Shown: positions 39,868 through 49,009 of the stretch, in pieces
Position numbering within the stretch: the stretch's first letter is position 1
How the letters are laid out: each line of letters starts with the position of its first letter
Assembly (NCBI GenBank): GCA_903828595.1
Contig: CAIKMS010000021.1
Span: 62,001-126,000 of the forward strand
DNA: 64,000 nucleotides
DNA from: an uncultured Pseudomonadota bacterium
GTDB lineage: Bacteria; Pseudomonadota; Gammaproteobacteria; Steroidobacterales; Steroidobacteraceae
Direction of reading: 5' to 3'
Notes under the pieces: generated by a model
Seen by the model: the letters and a program-made list of their open reading frames with translations, nothing else
What the model was told of the DNA's origin: nothing
Databases searched by the model: none
Position numbers and translations under genes: made by a program

Positions 39868-41133
39868 ATGAAACGTGCCGGTTCACTCTACCTTTGGGTC
39901 TTGATCGGCATAGCCGCCGGCGCACTACTCGGCGTTGTCTCACCGGTCAGCGCGGTAGCCCTGAAGCCACTGGGTGACAGCTTTTTAGCCCTCATCAAAC
40001 TACTCATCGCGCCGCTGATTTTCTGCACGGTGGTGGAAGGTGTTGGTGGAGCCGGTGGCGCCACTCGTCTGGGCCGTGTGGCCGGCCGCACGTTAGTCTA
40101 CTTTGAGGTAGTGAGCACCTTGGCCCTGGTCATCGGCCTTGTGGTTGGCAATCTTTTTAAACCCGGGGCGGCTCTTAACCATCCGGGTTTAATACTGGAC
40201 ACCGCAGCCGTGGATGGCTTTACGCATCGGGCTGCAGACCTAACCCTGGTTGGGTATCTGCAGCATTTAATCCCAACGACCTTTGTGGATGCGTTCACCG
40301 GCCAAGGTGATCTGCTGCAAGTCCTGCTGGTGGCCATCTTAATAGGCTTAGCGCTCTCACAAAGCGGTCCGGCGGCAGAGCCTTTTCGGGCAGTACTGCG
40401 CTCAACCAGCCATGTCTTGTTCAGTGCCATACGCCTGGTGATGTTTTTAGCGCCTTTGGGCGCCGGCGCGGCCATGGCATTTACGATAGGAAAATACGGC
40501 GCCGGCGCGCTGCGTGATCTTTTGCAGTTTGTGCTGCTTTTCTACGCCACCTGCGCGATGTTTGTTGTCGTGGTTTTAGGCCTTATTGCCTCTTGGGTGG
40601 GCTTCTCGATTTTTCGATACCTGCGCTACATGCGCGCGGAACTACTCACGTTGTTAGGGACTTCGTCCAGCGAGACCGTACTGGCACCGCTGATGCAAAA
40701 ACTAGAACAACTCGGCTGCGGCAAGCGCACGGTGGCCTTAGTGGTACCGGCTGGGTACTCGTTTAATTTGGATGGCACCAACATCTACATGACGCTGGCC
40801 ACCTTGTTCGTTGCTCAAGCGCTGGGTATCGAATTAACGCTGACCGAGCAATTAGCCATCATTGGCATCGCCATGCTGACCTCTAAAGGGGCGGCTGGCG
40901 TCTCAGGCAGTGGTTTTGTGACGCTCGCCGCCACGCTCATCGCCGTTCCTAAAATACCGGTGGCCGGGCTTGCCTTGATTTTTGGCATCGATCGCTTCAT
41001 GTCAGAGGCCCGGGCCTTAACTAATTTTATTGGCAACGGTGTCGCGGCCATTGTGATCTCCCGCTGGGAAGGCGATTTAGACTTAGCGCGACTTCAATCT
41101 GAACTAACGTCAGAGACCGAAAATTCCCGCTAA
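39868..41133 (+). CDS. DAACS-family dicarboxylate/amino-acid:cation symporter
   Basis: A 421-residue inner-membrane protein of the GltP/DctA family, importing acidic amino acids or C4-dicarboxylates with H+ or Na+. Hallmarks are the first-helix segment (LIKLLIAPLIFCTVVEGV), the re-entrant loop TSSSETVLAPLM, the substrate-binding GYSFNLDGTNIYMTLA and the late SKGAAGVSGSGFVTLAA plus RALTNFIGNGVAAIV. Specific substrate cannot be read off here; the SSSET loop and the NxDGTxxY site alone do not settle DctA versus GltP. Confidence 0.92.
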   Translation: MKRAGSLYLWVLIGIAAGALLGVVSPVSAVALKPLGDSFLALIKLLIAPLIFCTVVEGVGGAGGATRLGRVAGRTLVYFEVVSTLALVIGLVVGNLFKPGAALNHPGLILDTAAVDGFTHRAADLTLVGYLQHLIPTTFVDAFTGQGDLLQVLLVAILIGLALSQSGPAAEPFRAVLRSTSHVLFSAIRLVMFLAPLGAGAAMAFTIGKYGAGALRDLLQFVLLFYATCAMFVVVVLGLIASWVGFSIFRYLRYMRAELLTLLGTSSSETVLAPLMQKLEQLGCGKRTVALVVPAGYSFNLDGTNIYMTLATLFVAQALGIELTLTEQLAIIGIAMLTSKGAAGVSGSGFVTLAATLIAVPKIPVAGLALIFGIDRFMSEARALTNFIGNGVAAIVISRWEGDLDLARLQSELTSETENSR

Positions 41134-41187
41134 GTATCCAGCGATAAGCCTTTAGCACGTTTGATAAGAAGGATGGCGCAGGCCATG

Positions 41188-41219
41188 AAAAAGCCGCCGC
41201 AGTGACTGACTGCGGCGGC
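41188..41219 (-). terminator. Rho-independent terminator after the M13 peptidase
   Basis: On the minus strand GCCGCCGCAGT-CAGTC-ACTGCGGCGGC is an eleven-base-pair perfect stem followed by TTTTT. It follows the M13 peptidase stop by 65 bases. The plus-strand symporter may also use the stem, but without a T-run. Confidence 0.85.
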
Positions 41220-41283
41220 TGATCAACTTAAGCTTATTTAACTTAAATTAAGCGCTTTTCAAAGCGCCATTACTCAATAAGCA

Positions 41284-43314
41284 TTACCAGATATGCACCC
41301 GCGTCTCAGGCGCCGTGTACATGCCATCACCGGGCTTAATGCCATAGGCTGCAAAGAACCCGTCTTGGTTTGCCAAAGTACCGCGCACGCGGAACTGCGC
41401 TGGGGAGTGCGGATCGATTTTGTTTAATCGAATGCTCTCGCTGTCACGGGCCTTGCCACGCCAAATCTGAGTAAAGCCGGCATAGAAACGCTGATCACCA
41501 GTAAGTCCGTCCAGCACCAGAGCCGGCTTGCCACTTAAGGAGATCTGGTAAGCCTTATAAGCGACGGCTAAACCGGAATTATCGGCGATGTTTTCGCCCA
41601 GGGTCAGTTCACCGTTACCGAAGTAACCTTTAACAACCTCATAGCCTGAATACTGAGCAACCAGCGCTTTGGTCTTCTGGGCAAACTTCTCGTGATCGGC
41701 AGCGGTCCACCAGTCACGCAGATTACCCTTACCGTCAAACTGGGCGCCCTGATCATCAAAACCATGACTGATCTCATGGCCGATCACCGCACCAATGCCG
41801 CCGTAATTTACGGCATCGTCAGCATCGGCTGAGAAGAACGGTGGCTGCAAGATGGCCGCAGGGAACACGATTTCGTTGAGCTCAGGGTTGTAGTACGCAT
41901 TGACGGTCTGCGGAGTCATGCCCCACTCGTCACGATCAATAGGCTTACCGAGCTTGGCGATGTTGCGCTCGGCCTCAAACGCTTCGGCACGCTCGACGTT
42001 GCCGTACAAATCACCCGGCTTTACCACCAGCTTGCTGTAATCGCGCCACTTCTTGGGGTAGCCGATTTTAGGTGTAAACAGCGCAAGTTTGGCTTGAGCC
42101 TCACGTTTGGTTTCAGGGCTCATCCAATCCAACGTGTCGATGCTGCTACGGAACGCCGCCAGCAGATTGGCGACCAACGCCTCAGCGCGTGCTTTGGCCT
42201 GTGGCGAGAAGTTGCGAGCCACGTACTGACGCCCTAGCGCCTCACCCATGGCGCCTTCGGTTACCGATACCGCTCGTTTCCAGCGTGGCTCGTTCTGCGG
42301 AACCTCACGCAAAGCCGTGCCGTAGAAAGCAAAGCGCGTGTCCACATAAGCTTTAGGCAGATACGGTGCGGCATGATTCAGCACATGCCACTTAAAGTAG
42401 TTCTGCCATTGCTCCACCGGAGTTGCCGCCACAATCGCGCCTAGCTTCTGCAGATAACTAGGCTGACTGACCGTTAAATCTTTAATTTTGCTGGCAACAC
42501 CCGCTTGGGTCAGAAACGCCGTCCAATCCATTTCTGGTGCGAGTGCGGATAATTTGGCCACCGGCATCAGATTGTAGGTCTTAAGCGGATCCCGATTCTC
42601 GACCTTGGTCCACTGTGCCTCAGCGATTTTCTTTTCTAACGCGACGATTTGTGCTGCTTTGTCAGCGGCATTGGACTCGCCGGCCAGGGTCAGCATGGAG
42701 GCTATGTAGGTCTGGTACTTCCCACGAATACCCGCTAAACGTGCGTCATCACTTAAATAATAGTCACGATCCGGCATGCCCAGACCCGCCTGACTGATAT
42801 CAACGATGTAACGAGTGGAATCTTTATTATCTTGATGAATTCCAAAGTCCACCGGCGAACTCACCGAGATGCGATCCAGGTGACCGAACTCACCGGTTAC
42901 CTGTGCCTTGGTTTTGATCGCAGCAATATGCGCGAACTCCGCGGCTAGTGGCTTGATGCCAGCTGCTTCAACTGCGGCTTCATCCATGAACGAGGCATAA
43001 AACGTTTTTAGCTTAGCTTGATCGGCGTCAACCTTAGCACCGGCTAGCGTAGGAGCCTCGAGAATGGCTCGCACTTCGGCGCGGGCTTTCTCGTTTAACT
43101 CATCAAAGCTGCCCCAGCGCGCACGATCCGCTGGGATCTCGTTTTTAGCAAGCCAACCGCCGTTGACGTGCGCAAAAAAATCATCCTGCGCTCGAACCGA
43201 GTTAGCGAAACCGGCGAGTTCAACACCGGATTTCACCGAATCAGCAGCTGCTAAAGCCAAAGTGGCACCGAGCACACCGACCAGTGCCCAAGAAGCCTTA
43301 CCGTAAATACGCAT
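41284..43314 (-). CDS. M13-family zinc metallopeptidase (PepO/neprilysin type)
   Basis: A 676-residue secreted or periplasmic endopeptidase. It has an N-terminal signal peptide (about 1-24, ALAAA), a large M13 N-terminal domain starting DDFFAHVNGGWL, and the catalytic M13 motifs near the C-terminus: VIGHEISHGFDDQG with the two zinc His, ENIADNSGL with the third ligand Glu, and a final VRGTLANQDGFFAAYG segment. It is monocistronic with its own terminator. Bacterial M13 peptidases degrade small peptides; the physiological substrate is unknown. Confidence 0.93.
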   Translation of the reverse strand: MRIYGKASWALVGVLGATLALAAADSVKSGVELAGFANSVRAQDDFFAHVNGGWLAKNEIPADRARWGSFDELNEKARAEVRAILEAPTLAGAKVDADQAKLKTFYASFMDEAAVEAAGIKPLAAEFAHIAAIKTKAQVTGEFGHLDRISVSSPVDFGIHQDNKDSTRYIVDISQAGLGMPDRDYYLSDDARLAGIRGKYQTYIASMLTLAGESNAADKAAQIVALEKKIAEAQWTKVENRDPLKTYNLMPVAKLSALAPEMDWTAFLTQAGVASKIKDLTVSQPSYLQKLGAIVAATPVEQWQNYFKWHVLNHAAPYLPKAYVDTRFAFYGTALREVPQNEPRWKRAVSVTEGAMGEALGRQYVARNFSPQAKARAEALVANLLAAFRSSIDTLDWMSPETKREAQAKLALFTPKIGYPKKWRDYSKLVVKPGDLYGNVERAEAFEAERNIAKLGKPIDRDEWGMTPQTVNAYYNPELNEIVFPAAILQPPFFSADADDAVNYGGIGAVIGHEISHGFDDQGAQFDGKGNLRDWWTAADHEKFAQKTKALVAQYSGYEVVKGYFGNGELTLGENIADNSGLAVAYKAYQISLSGKPALVLDGLTGDQRFYAGFTQIWRGKARDSESIRLNKIDPHSPAQFRVRGTLANQDGFFAAYGIKPGDGMYTAPETRVHIW

Positions 43315-43443
43315 TGTTATGAGCCTTCCCTAGAGTCTGCTGGTTGCAGACGATACGTGCATTTTATGCACATAAAAAACACGCCGAACAGTCCCTGACT
43401 TGGACCTTTTGGTCGTGCTGTTACGCATCAAAACCACCGGCTT

Positions 43444-43480
43444 AAAAACAAAAAAGCCCCGCGGGCAAAGCCCGCGGGGC
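43444..43480 (-). terminator. Rho-independent terminator after the RRM protein gene
   Basis: On the minus strand GCCCCGCGGGC-TTT-GCCCGCGGGGC is a perfect eleven-base-pair stem followed by TTTTTTGTTTTT. It lies 85 bases after the stop of the RRM protein gene and is the strongest terminator in the window. Confidence 0.92.
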
Positions 43481-43564
43481 CGGTCTCAATTCACCGAATT
43501 TTGGGGTTCAGCGCGGAGGAGACTCGAGTGCTTATACGCACCCTATTCCGCTACGACCGCTGTA

Positions 43565-43903
43565 TTACCAGCGACCGCCACCACCACCGCCGCCGCCACC
43601 ACCGCCGAAGCGATTGCCGCCGCCGCCGCCGCCTGGACGACCACCACCGCCACCGGTGCGTGGCTTGTCCTGCGCTTCGTTAACGCGCAGTGGACGACCG
43701 CCCATCGAGTGACCGTTCAGCGCTGCGATAGCGCGGGCCGAGTCAGCCTGTGACATTTCAACGAAACCAAAGCCGCGCGGACGACCCGTCTCGCGATCCA
43801 TTGGCAGGGAAACCGACTCAACAGTACCGTGAGCTGAGAACAGAGCACGGACCGCTTCTTCGTCGGCCGAGAAAGGCAAGTTGCCTACGTAAATCTTCGC
43901 CAT
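43565..43903 (-). CDS. Glycine-rich RRM RNA-binding protein
   Basis: A 112-residue protein with one RNA-recognition motif (residues 2-78) and a Gly/Arg-rich tail (84-112). RNP2 is IYVGNL (4-9) and RNP1 is RGFGFVEM (43-50), with the aromatic residues kept. I use ATG 43901-43903 so that the product starts MAKIYVGNL, as the family does. Cyanobacterial and proteobacterial relatives are often cold-induced; that is family knowledge only. The long region upstream (to 44280) could hold a regulated leader. The tail codon repeats (GGT/GGC) give a low-complexity stretch at 43565-43650. Confidence 0.93.
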   Translation of the reverse strand: MAKIYVGNLPFSADEEAVRALFSAHGTVESVSLPMDRETGRPRGFGFVEMSQADSARAIAALNGHSMGGRPLRVNEAQDKPRTGGGGGRPGGGGGGNRFGGGGGGGGGGGRW

Positions 43904-44280
43904 GAGTAAAAAAAACTCCAAACAATCTGCCCAAGCTACGCAAAATGCGCACAAGGGCCCACACAGCAGGAGGACGACGTTTAGGGGCGAAGAGGACTAG
44001 CCTGCTAGCGATCCGTGGCGACGACTCCTGTCACCTGATCGAGGTCAATTCGGCTAGGTCGGTGCGCTTAAGCGCGCATAGAACAGGACGGATGGTCAAC
44101 GATCGAGGTTGAGACTAACAGGTTCCCAACTCAATGTCTCTATATTTGTCAAGATCCCTGTAGAGCCCAATTGCTGCGCTGCACGGTTGAGCCACGCCTC
44201 TTACCGCCGTCAATTCAAGCTTTGCCTTAAGGTTCGATTGTGCCAGTGTGCACGTCATCTAACCGTTGCGTGAGTGAACT
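43904..44280. other. Divergent spacer between the RRM gene and the APC permease
   Basis: A 377-bp gap with no credible gene. It must hold the promoters for both divergent genes. The minus strand has a TTGACA at about 44147-44152 with no good -10 at the usual spacing. The unusually long 5' region on the RRM side would fit an mRNA leader with thermal or RNA-based control, but I could not identify a specific fold. Confidence 0.4.
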
Positions 44281-45729
44281 ATGGGTATCTGGTCCCGAAA
44301 ATCCGTCGCCGCCCTAACCGAAGAGGCCTTTGGCACCACGGGCCATCGCTTCAAACGATCCTTGGGAGTCTGGAGCCTGACAGCCTTTGGGGTAGGCTCC
44401 ACGGTCGGTGCCGGTATTTTCTCGATGACCGGCGATGTGGCTGCCCATCAGGCAGGCCCGGCCGTTACGTTGTCTTTCCTTGCAGCGAGCATCGCGTGTT
44501 TTTTTGCCGGACTGTGCTACGCCGAGTTTGCAGCCATGGTGCCTATCGCCGGCAGTGCTTACTCCTACTCCTATGCCACGTTAGGTGAGGGTGTGGCTTG
44601 GATTATCGGCTGGAGCTTAATCTTAGAGTGGCTATTCGCCGCGTCGGTGGTGGCTATCAGCTGGTCTGGGTATGTCTCAGCAGCGCTTAAGGATTTAGGC
44701 ATGGCCCTGCCCGCAGCGCTGTCCTCGTCGCCTTTAACCTTAGATGCCGCCGGCCACATCATTAGCTCCGGAACGCTGGTGGATTTACCGGCCATGCTGG
44801 TCGTGCTGGGCTGTACCGCCATCTGCATTTACGGCTTAAAAACCTCCAGCCTGATTAATAACGTCATTGTGGTGGCTAAAGTTCTGGCGCTACTGGCCAT
44901 CATTTGGGTAGGCCTGACCCACGTGAACGTCAGCTACTGGCACCCGTTCGTGCCGGTGAACCAGGGGGCTTTTGGTCAGTTCGGCTGGTCCGGTGTGGCC
45001 AGTGGCGCGGGTACTTTATTCTTCGCCTACATAGGCTTTGACGGTGTGTCGACGCTAGCCGAAGAGACGCGTAACCCGCAACGCACGGTCCCGTTGGCGC
45101 TGTTCTTCTCGTTGTTGATTTGTACGTTTCTCTACGTGGGCGTGAGCTTATCCATCACCGGCCTGGCCGATTACCGGACCTTAGGGGTTGCCGATCCGCT
45201 GTATCAGGCACTGTCGGCCTCCGCACTGCCCTTGGGCTGGCTTAAGGTTGTGGTGGGTCTGGTGGCTATCTTAGGTTTGGTCTCGGTTGTGCTGGCAAGC
45301 ATCATCGGTCAGGTTCGAATCTTTTATGCCATGAGCCGGGATGGCTTACTGCCCGCGTCGATCGGAGCTATTAACCCGAAAACTAACACGCCGGTTTTAG
45401 GAACACTCATCACCGGGGTGGTTGCAGCGATCACCGCGGGCCTGTTGCCCCTGGGTCTGCTGGGTGAATTAATTTCGATAGGCACTTTGCTGGCCTTTGC
45501 CATGGTCTGCACTGGCATTTTGATCCTGCGCAAGATCGCCCCGAATCAACATCGTCCGTTTAGAACACCGTTCGTGCCGGCGGTGCCCTTACTGGGCATC
45601 CTGACTTGCGCCATTCTCATGTACAGCCTGCCCACCGACACTTGGATACGCTTAGCGGTCTGGCTAGGGTTGGGGTTTGTGGTTTATTTCAGCTACGGAC
45701 GTAAGCATTCAAAACTCAAAGACAGCTAA
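44281..45729 (+). CDS. APC-superfamily amino-acid permease (CAT-like)
   Basis: A 482-residue inner-membrane transporter with about twelve to fourteen hydrophobic segments. The N-terminal hallmark is SLTAFGVGSTVGAGIFSMTGDVAA-type sequence, then AMVPIAGSAYSYSYATLGEG and FFAYIGFDGVSTLAEETRNPQRTVP, the pattern of the cationic amino acid transporter (CAT) and YfnA group. The C-terminal RPFRTPFVPAVPLLGI also fits. Substrate is inferred only: the next genes look like an arginine transaminase pathway, so arginine or lysine uptake is plausible. Confidence 0.88.
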   Translation: MGIWSRKSVAALTEEAFGTTGHRFKRSLGVWSLTAFGVGSTVGAGIFSMTGDVAAHQAGPAVTLSFLAASIACFFAGLCYAEFAAMVPIAGSAYSYSYATLGEGVAWIIGWSLILEWLFAASVVAISWSGYVSAALKDLGMALPAALSSSPLTLDAAGHIISSGTLVDLPAMLVVLGCTAICIYGLKTSSLINNVIVVAKVLALLAIIWVGLTHVNVSYWHPFVPVNQGAFGQFGWSGVASGAGTLFFAYIGFDGVSTLAEETRNPQRTVPLALFFSLLICTFLYVGVSLSITGLADYRTLGVADPLYQALSASALPLGWLKVVVGLVAILGLVSVVLASIIGQVRIFYAMSRDGLLPASIGAINPKTNTPVLGTLITGVVAAITAGLLPLGLLGELISIGTLLAFAMVCTGILILRKIAPNQHRPFRTPFVPAVPLLGILTCAILMYSLPTDTWIRLAVWLGLGFVVYFSYGRKHSKLKDS

Positions 45730-45863
45730 GGTTTGCGCGCAATCATCAGCGGTTTTCGATAGATATCGCACCTTGCAGGCCTGAAGCTAAAAAGTGCGCC
45801 CTGCGCGCCAATCGGCGAGCAGGGGCATAGCTCAACAGGGTCAGGCCTAAATTAGGATGCGTT

Positions 45864-47042
45864 CTACGAGTGGCTAAGCCCCGCGCAAAAACGCCGAATG
45901 CGCAGACATCCCTCACGAATTAATTCGGGTGTGGTTGCAAAGCTTAAGCGCACAAAGCCCTCGGTCGCGCGGCCAAAGGCCGCGCCATCCACCACGGAGA
46001 CTTTTTCCTGGGCGTAAAGGCCACGCATAAAGTCACCGCTGGATAGCCCCGTCTGGCGAACATCCAAAAGCAAAAACATACCCGCGTCGGGCAGCTTAAA
46101 CTGAATGTTCGGCAAATCGCTCAATAAAGAGGCCATCAGTTGCGCGCGCTGCGTGCAGTACTGACGCATGGTGTTCTCAGCCATATCGCTCATACCAATG
46201 GCCTTTACAGCCGCCTCTTGTATAAACCCTGGCAGGCCAAACAGCATGCACAGAGTCAGCGCCTCTACCGCAACAATGACCTCGCGCGGCGCGACCAACC
46301 AACCCACCCGCCAGCCGGTCATCGCGTGTGACTTCGACAAACTCCCCACAGTAATCACGCGATGACTCAACGTGGCCGCAACACCCGGCACGTGGCCGTG
46401 CTGGGCAATGCCGGCATACACCTCATCAGCCACAATCCAAAAATCGTGTTTTTCAGCCAACTCACCGATGACCGCCCAGTCATCAGCGGTGAGCGTAACG
46501 CCGGTAGGATTGTTCGGCGTGGTGATGAGTGCCACCCGCGTGCGTGGTGATACCGCCTCGCGGAAGGCTTGGGCGTTAAACCGAAAATCCTGATCGGCAC
46601 GCTGCTGCACACGAACCAGCTTGGCGCCACAGACCTCCATAGTGGCTGGGTACGTGGTGTACATTGGATCCAGAGCAATGACCTCGTCACCAGCGCCACC
46701 CAAGCACAACGAGGCTACAAAAAGCGCGTTCTGCGCGCCGCTGAGCACGGCCACTTGGTTCGCCTCCACGTGCTGACCGGTTCGGCGGGTATGCAGATCC
46801 GCAATAGCCGCGCGCAACGTGTCTCGCCCGCCAGCCGACGTGTAATGGGTATCACCGCCCCGCAAGGCTTCAATAGCCCGATCCACTACCGCCACGGGCG
46901 TGTCCAAATCCGGATCACCGACGCTTAAAACAACGGCGCTCTCGCCCCGCGCTACTGCCGCTTGAGCCGCATAGTGCGTCAACCAGGCATCCGCACCCTC
47001 ACCCGAAATCCTATCCACCAGCGCCGAGAGCTTCATAGACAT
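45864..47042 (-). CDS. aruH: AruH-like PLP aminotransferase (arginine:pyruvate transaminase family)
   Basis: A 392-residue fold-type I aminotransferase. The PLP-binding Lys is in SLSKSHAMTGWRVGW, with the cofactor-contacting NNPTG and DEVYAGI upstream and the C-terminal Arg in VRLSFA. From memory of Pseudomonas aeruginosa AruH the alignment is good across RISGEGADAW, LSVGDPDLDTP, LSGAQNALF and the SKSHAMTGW segment, and length is the same. It is divergent from an AruI-like decarboxylase, as expected for arginine degradation through 2-oxo-5-guanidinovalerate. Other class I aminotransferases remain possible, so the symbol is provisional. Confidence 0.72.
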   Translation of the reverse strand: MSMKLSALVDRISGEGADAWLTHYAAQAAVARGESAVVLSVGDPDLDTPVAVVDRAIEALRGGDTHYTSAGGRDTLRAAIADLHTRRTGQHVEANQVAVLSGAQNALFVASLCLGGAGDEVIALDPMYTTYPATMEVCGAKLVRVQQRADQDFRFNAQAFREAVSPRTRVALITTPNNPTGVTLTADDWAVIGELAEKHDFWIVADEVYAGIAQHGHVPGVAATLSHRVITVGSLSKSHAMTGWRVGWLVAPREVIVAVEALTLCMLFGLPGFIQEAAVKAIGMSDMAENTMRQYCTQRAQLMASLLSDLPNIQFKLPDAGMFLLLDVRQTGLSSGDFMRGLYAQEKVSVVDGAAFGRATEGFVRLSFATTPELIREGCLRIRRFCAGLSHS

Positions 47043-47063
47043 TCCTTAAACCAATTGATTTTG

Positions 47064-47079
47064 GGTAACATTCGTTACC
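47064..47079. promoter_or_regulatory. Inverted repeat in the aruH/aruI-like divergent spacer
   Basis: GGTAAC-ATTC-GTTACC is a perfect inverted repeat of six-base arms centred in the 130-bp divergent spacer (47043-47172). A TATGAT at 47093-47098 is a possible -10 box for the AruI-like gene, although no -35 box is at a good distance. The location suggests a shared operator for both genes; no regulator gene is beside it. Confidence 0.45.
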
Positions 47080-47172
47080 GTTTGTCTGTCGCTATGATAA
47101 CGCAGCCGACGCCCCGCTCGGGCCGCTTCAGATTGCAAATGAGGCGCCACTCAACCACGCCAAGGATTTTTT

Positions 47173-48774
47173 ATGACCAGCCCCACCGAATTGACTGTAG
47201 GCGAGTATTTATCCGCGACGCTGGCGCTCAATGGCATTGATACGGTGTTTGGTATACCGGGCGTGCACACGCTAGAGCTTTACCGAGGAATCGCACGCGC
47301 GAATCTAAAGCACGTCCTGGTGCGCCACGAACAGGGGGCGGGATTTGCCGCTGACGGCTACGCGAGATTAAGCGGCAAGCCAGCCGCCGCCTACGTCATA
47401 TCAGGCCCTGGCTTTACCAATGTGTTGACCGCGCTGGGTCAGGCCTATACCGACTCTGTGCCCCTGCTCGTGGTGGCCAGCACGGCGGCGCGCCATTCGC
47501 TCGGCAAACAGTGGGGCGCGCTGCACGAACTGCGCAATCAGCGTGATATCGCTGCAACGGTGACCGGACATGCCGGACATGCGCAAAGCGCTGAAGACGT
47601 CAGAGCGCATCTAAAGCATGCCTTTTGTGTCATGCGCGCCGCGCGCGCCCGACCGGCTTACCTGGAAATCCCTCTGGACGTGTTAAGCCTTCCAGCGGGT
47701 ATTAGCCCGGAGCGCTTTACCGACGCACCGGCCTTCCCGGAGGCTCCGGCTAACACGCTGGCGCACGCCGCCCAACGACTGCGCGCCGCCAAAGCACCGG
47801 TCATCATTGCCGGCGGCGGCGCCAAGCACGCAGGAGCTGAACTCACCGCGTTAGTGGAGCTACTGGGAGCCCCGTGCTTTCTGACGGCAGCCTCCAAGGG
47901 CGTCTTACCGGAGGCCCACCCCCTGAACGTCGGTGCCTCGCTGCCTTATGCAGCCAGCCAAGCACTGATTCGTGACGCGGACGTTGTCCTGGTGGTTGGT
48001 TCGGAATTAGCCGAAACCGATCACTACATCGTCAAGCTGCCGATCCATGGCACGATGATTCGGGTCGACGTAGATCCGATCAAATTGTCGGACCAATACG
48101 CCAACGACGTGGCCATCTTGGGCGATTCGCAGCAAGCGCTGGCAACCTTGGTCACCCAATTAGCCGGGCATCAGCCCAGTCGCAATGCCCAATCTGACGT
48201 TAAAGCCGCGCGGGCCAGCATCACGGCGTCGTGCGATGCACCCACCGCGCATCTGCATGCTCTATTGAGCGGGCTGCGTCAGGGACTACCGACCGATGCG
48301 GCGTTGTTTACCGACATGACGCAGATAGCCTACGCAGGCACTTATGGCTTTAGCACCAACCAGCCGCTTACCTGGTTCCATCCCTCGGGGTACGGAACAC
48401 TGGGTTACGCCTTACCGGCGGCCGTAGGTGCGAAGTTCGCCTGCCCGGAATCACCGGTGGTGGCGTTAGCCGGTGACTTTGGTTTGCAGTTCACGCTGCA
48501 CGAACTCATGACAGCCGTCGAGCACCAGTTGTCGATTCCGATCGTGGTATGGAACAACTCCGCGTTGGGACAAATTCGAGATGACATGCTGGGCGCTGAC
48601 ATTCCGCCCATCGGCGTGATTGGCCAGAACCCCGATTTTCAGGCGCTTGCGCGCGCGTATGGTGCGCACGCTATTCATGTCACAACACCCAATGAACTCA
48701 GTGCGGCCGTCAAGCAGGCCTTGCAACTACGTGGACCCACGGTCATTGAAGTGACGCCAACATCGTTGGCTTAA
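47173..48774 (+). CDS. aruI: AruI-like thiamine-diphosphate decarboxylase
   Basis: A 533-residue ThDP-dependent enzyme of the acetolactate synthase/pyruvate decarboxylase superfamily. It starts with a ThDP-PYR domain (GIPGVHTLELYRGIA, RHEQGAGFAADGYARLSG with the catalytic Glu), a central FAD/dihydropterin-type domain (VIIAGGGAKHAG) and a ThDP-PP domain with the GDFGLQFTLHELMTAV...NNSALG motif. The pairing with the AruH-like aminotransferase identifies it best as 5-guanidino-2-oxopentanoate decarboxylase, which forms 4-guanidinobutyraldehyde. An acetolactate synthase-like or other 2-oxo-acid role is the alternative. Confidence 0.72.
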   Translation: MTSPTELTVGEYLSATLALNGIDTVFGIPGVHTLELYRGIARANLKHVLVRHEQGAGFAADGYARLSGKPAAAYVISGPGFTNVLTALGQAYTDSVPLLVVASTAARHSLGKQWGALHELRNQRDIAATVTGHAGHAQSAEDVRAHLKHAFCVMRAARARPAYLEIPLDVLSLPAGISPERFTDAPAFPEAPANTLAHAAQRLRAAKAPVIIAGGGAKHAGAELTALVELLGAPCFLTAASKGVLPEAHPLNVGASLPYAASQALIRDADVVLVVGSELAETDHYIVKLPIHGTMIRVDVDPIKLSDQYANDVAILGDSQQALATLVTQLAGHQPSRNAQSDVKAARASITASCDAPTAHLHALLSGLRQGLPTDAALFTDMTQIAYAGTYGFSTNQPLTWFHPSGYGTLGYALPAAVGAKFACPESPVVALAGDFGLQFTLHELMTAVEHQLSIPIVVWNNSALGQIRDDMLGADIPPIGVIGQNPDFQALARAYGAHAIHVTTPNELSAAVKQALQLRGPTVIEVTPTSLA

Positions 48775-48801
48775 GGCAGGCAATCGCCTGTCCCCTAAAG
48801 A

Positions 48802-48829
48802 AAACGGCGCCAGAGAGGCGCCGTTTTTT
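48802..48829 (+). terminator. Rho-independent terminator after the AruI-like gene
   Basis: AAACGGCGCC-AGAGA-GGCGCCGTTT with a following T-run (six T). The A-run on the left also makes it usable from the minus strand. Confidence 0.9.
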
Positions 48830-48895
48830 ATCAGCCCGCCATAGAGCCGATTGATCAGGCATCGTCCGCGCCTAAAGTTTAATAATCGAACCCAT

Positions 48896-48926
48896 AAAAA
48901 AAGGGGTGATTGCAAGCAATCACCCC
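48896..48926 (-). terminator. Rho-independent terminator after the Ig-like lipoprotein
   Basis: On the minus strand GGGGTGATTGC/GCAATCACCCC is a perfect eleven-base-pair stem followed by about seven T. It lies about 85 bases after the lipoprotein stop. Two further hairpins lie between: GCGGTCCTTG/CAAGGACCGC at about 48974-48997 and GAAAGCGC/GCGCTTC at about 48948-48965, giving an unusually structured 3' region. Confidence 0.85.
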
Positions 48927-49009
48927 CGGCATCGAACAGCTCCATCTCGAAAGCGCAAGCGCTTCGGGCATCGCGGTCCTTGTTACCAAGGACCGCTTGG
49001 AGCTAGATG

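Noticed and set aside
43565-43650. Simple GGT/GGC-type repeat
   Set aside because: It encodes the glycine-rich tail of the RRM protein and is not a separate element.
44147-44152. TTGACA on the minus strand as a -35 box for the RRM gene
   Set aside because: No acceptable -10 hexamer at 16-18 bases; only mentioned as a weak candidate.
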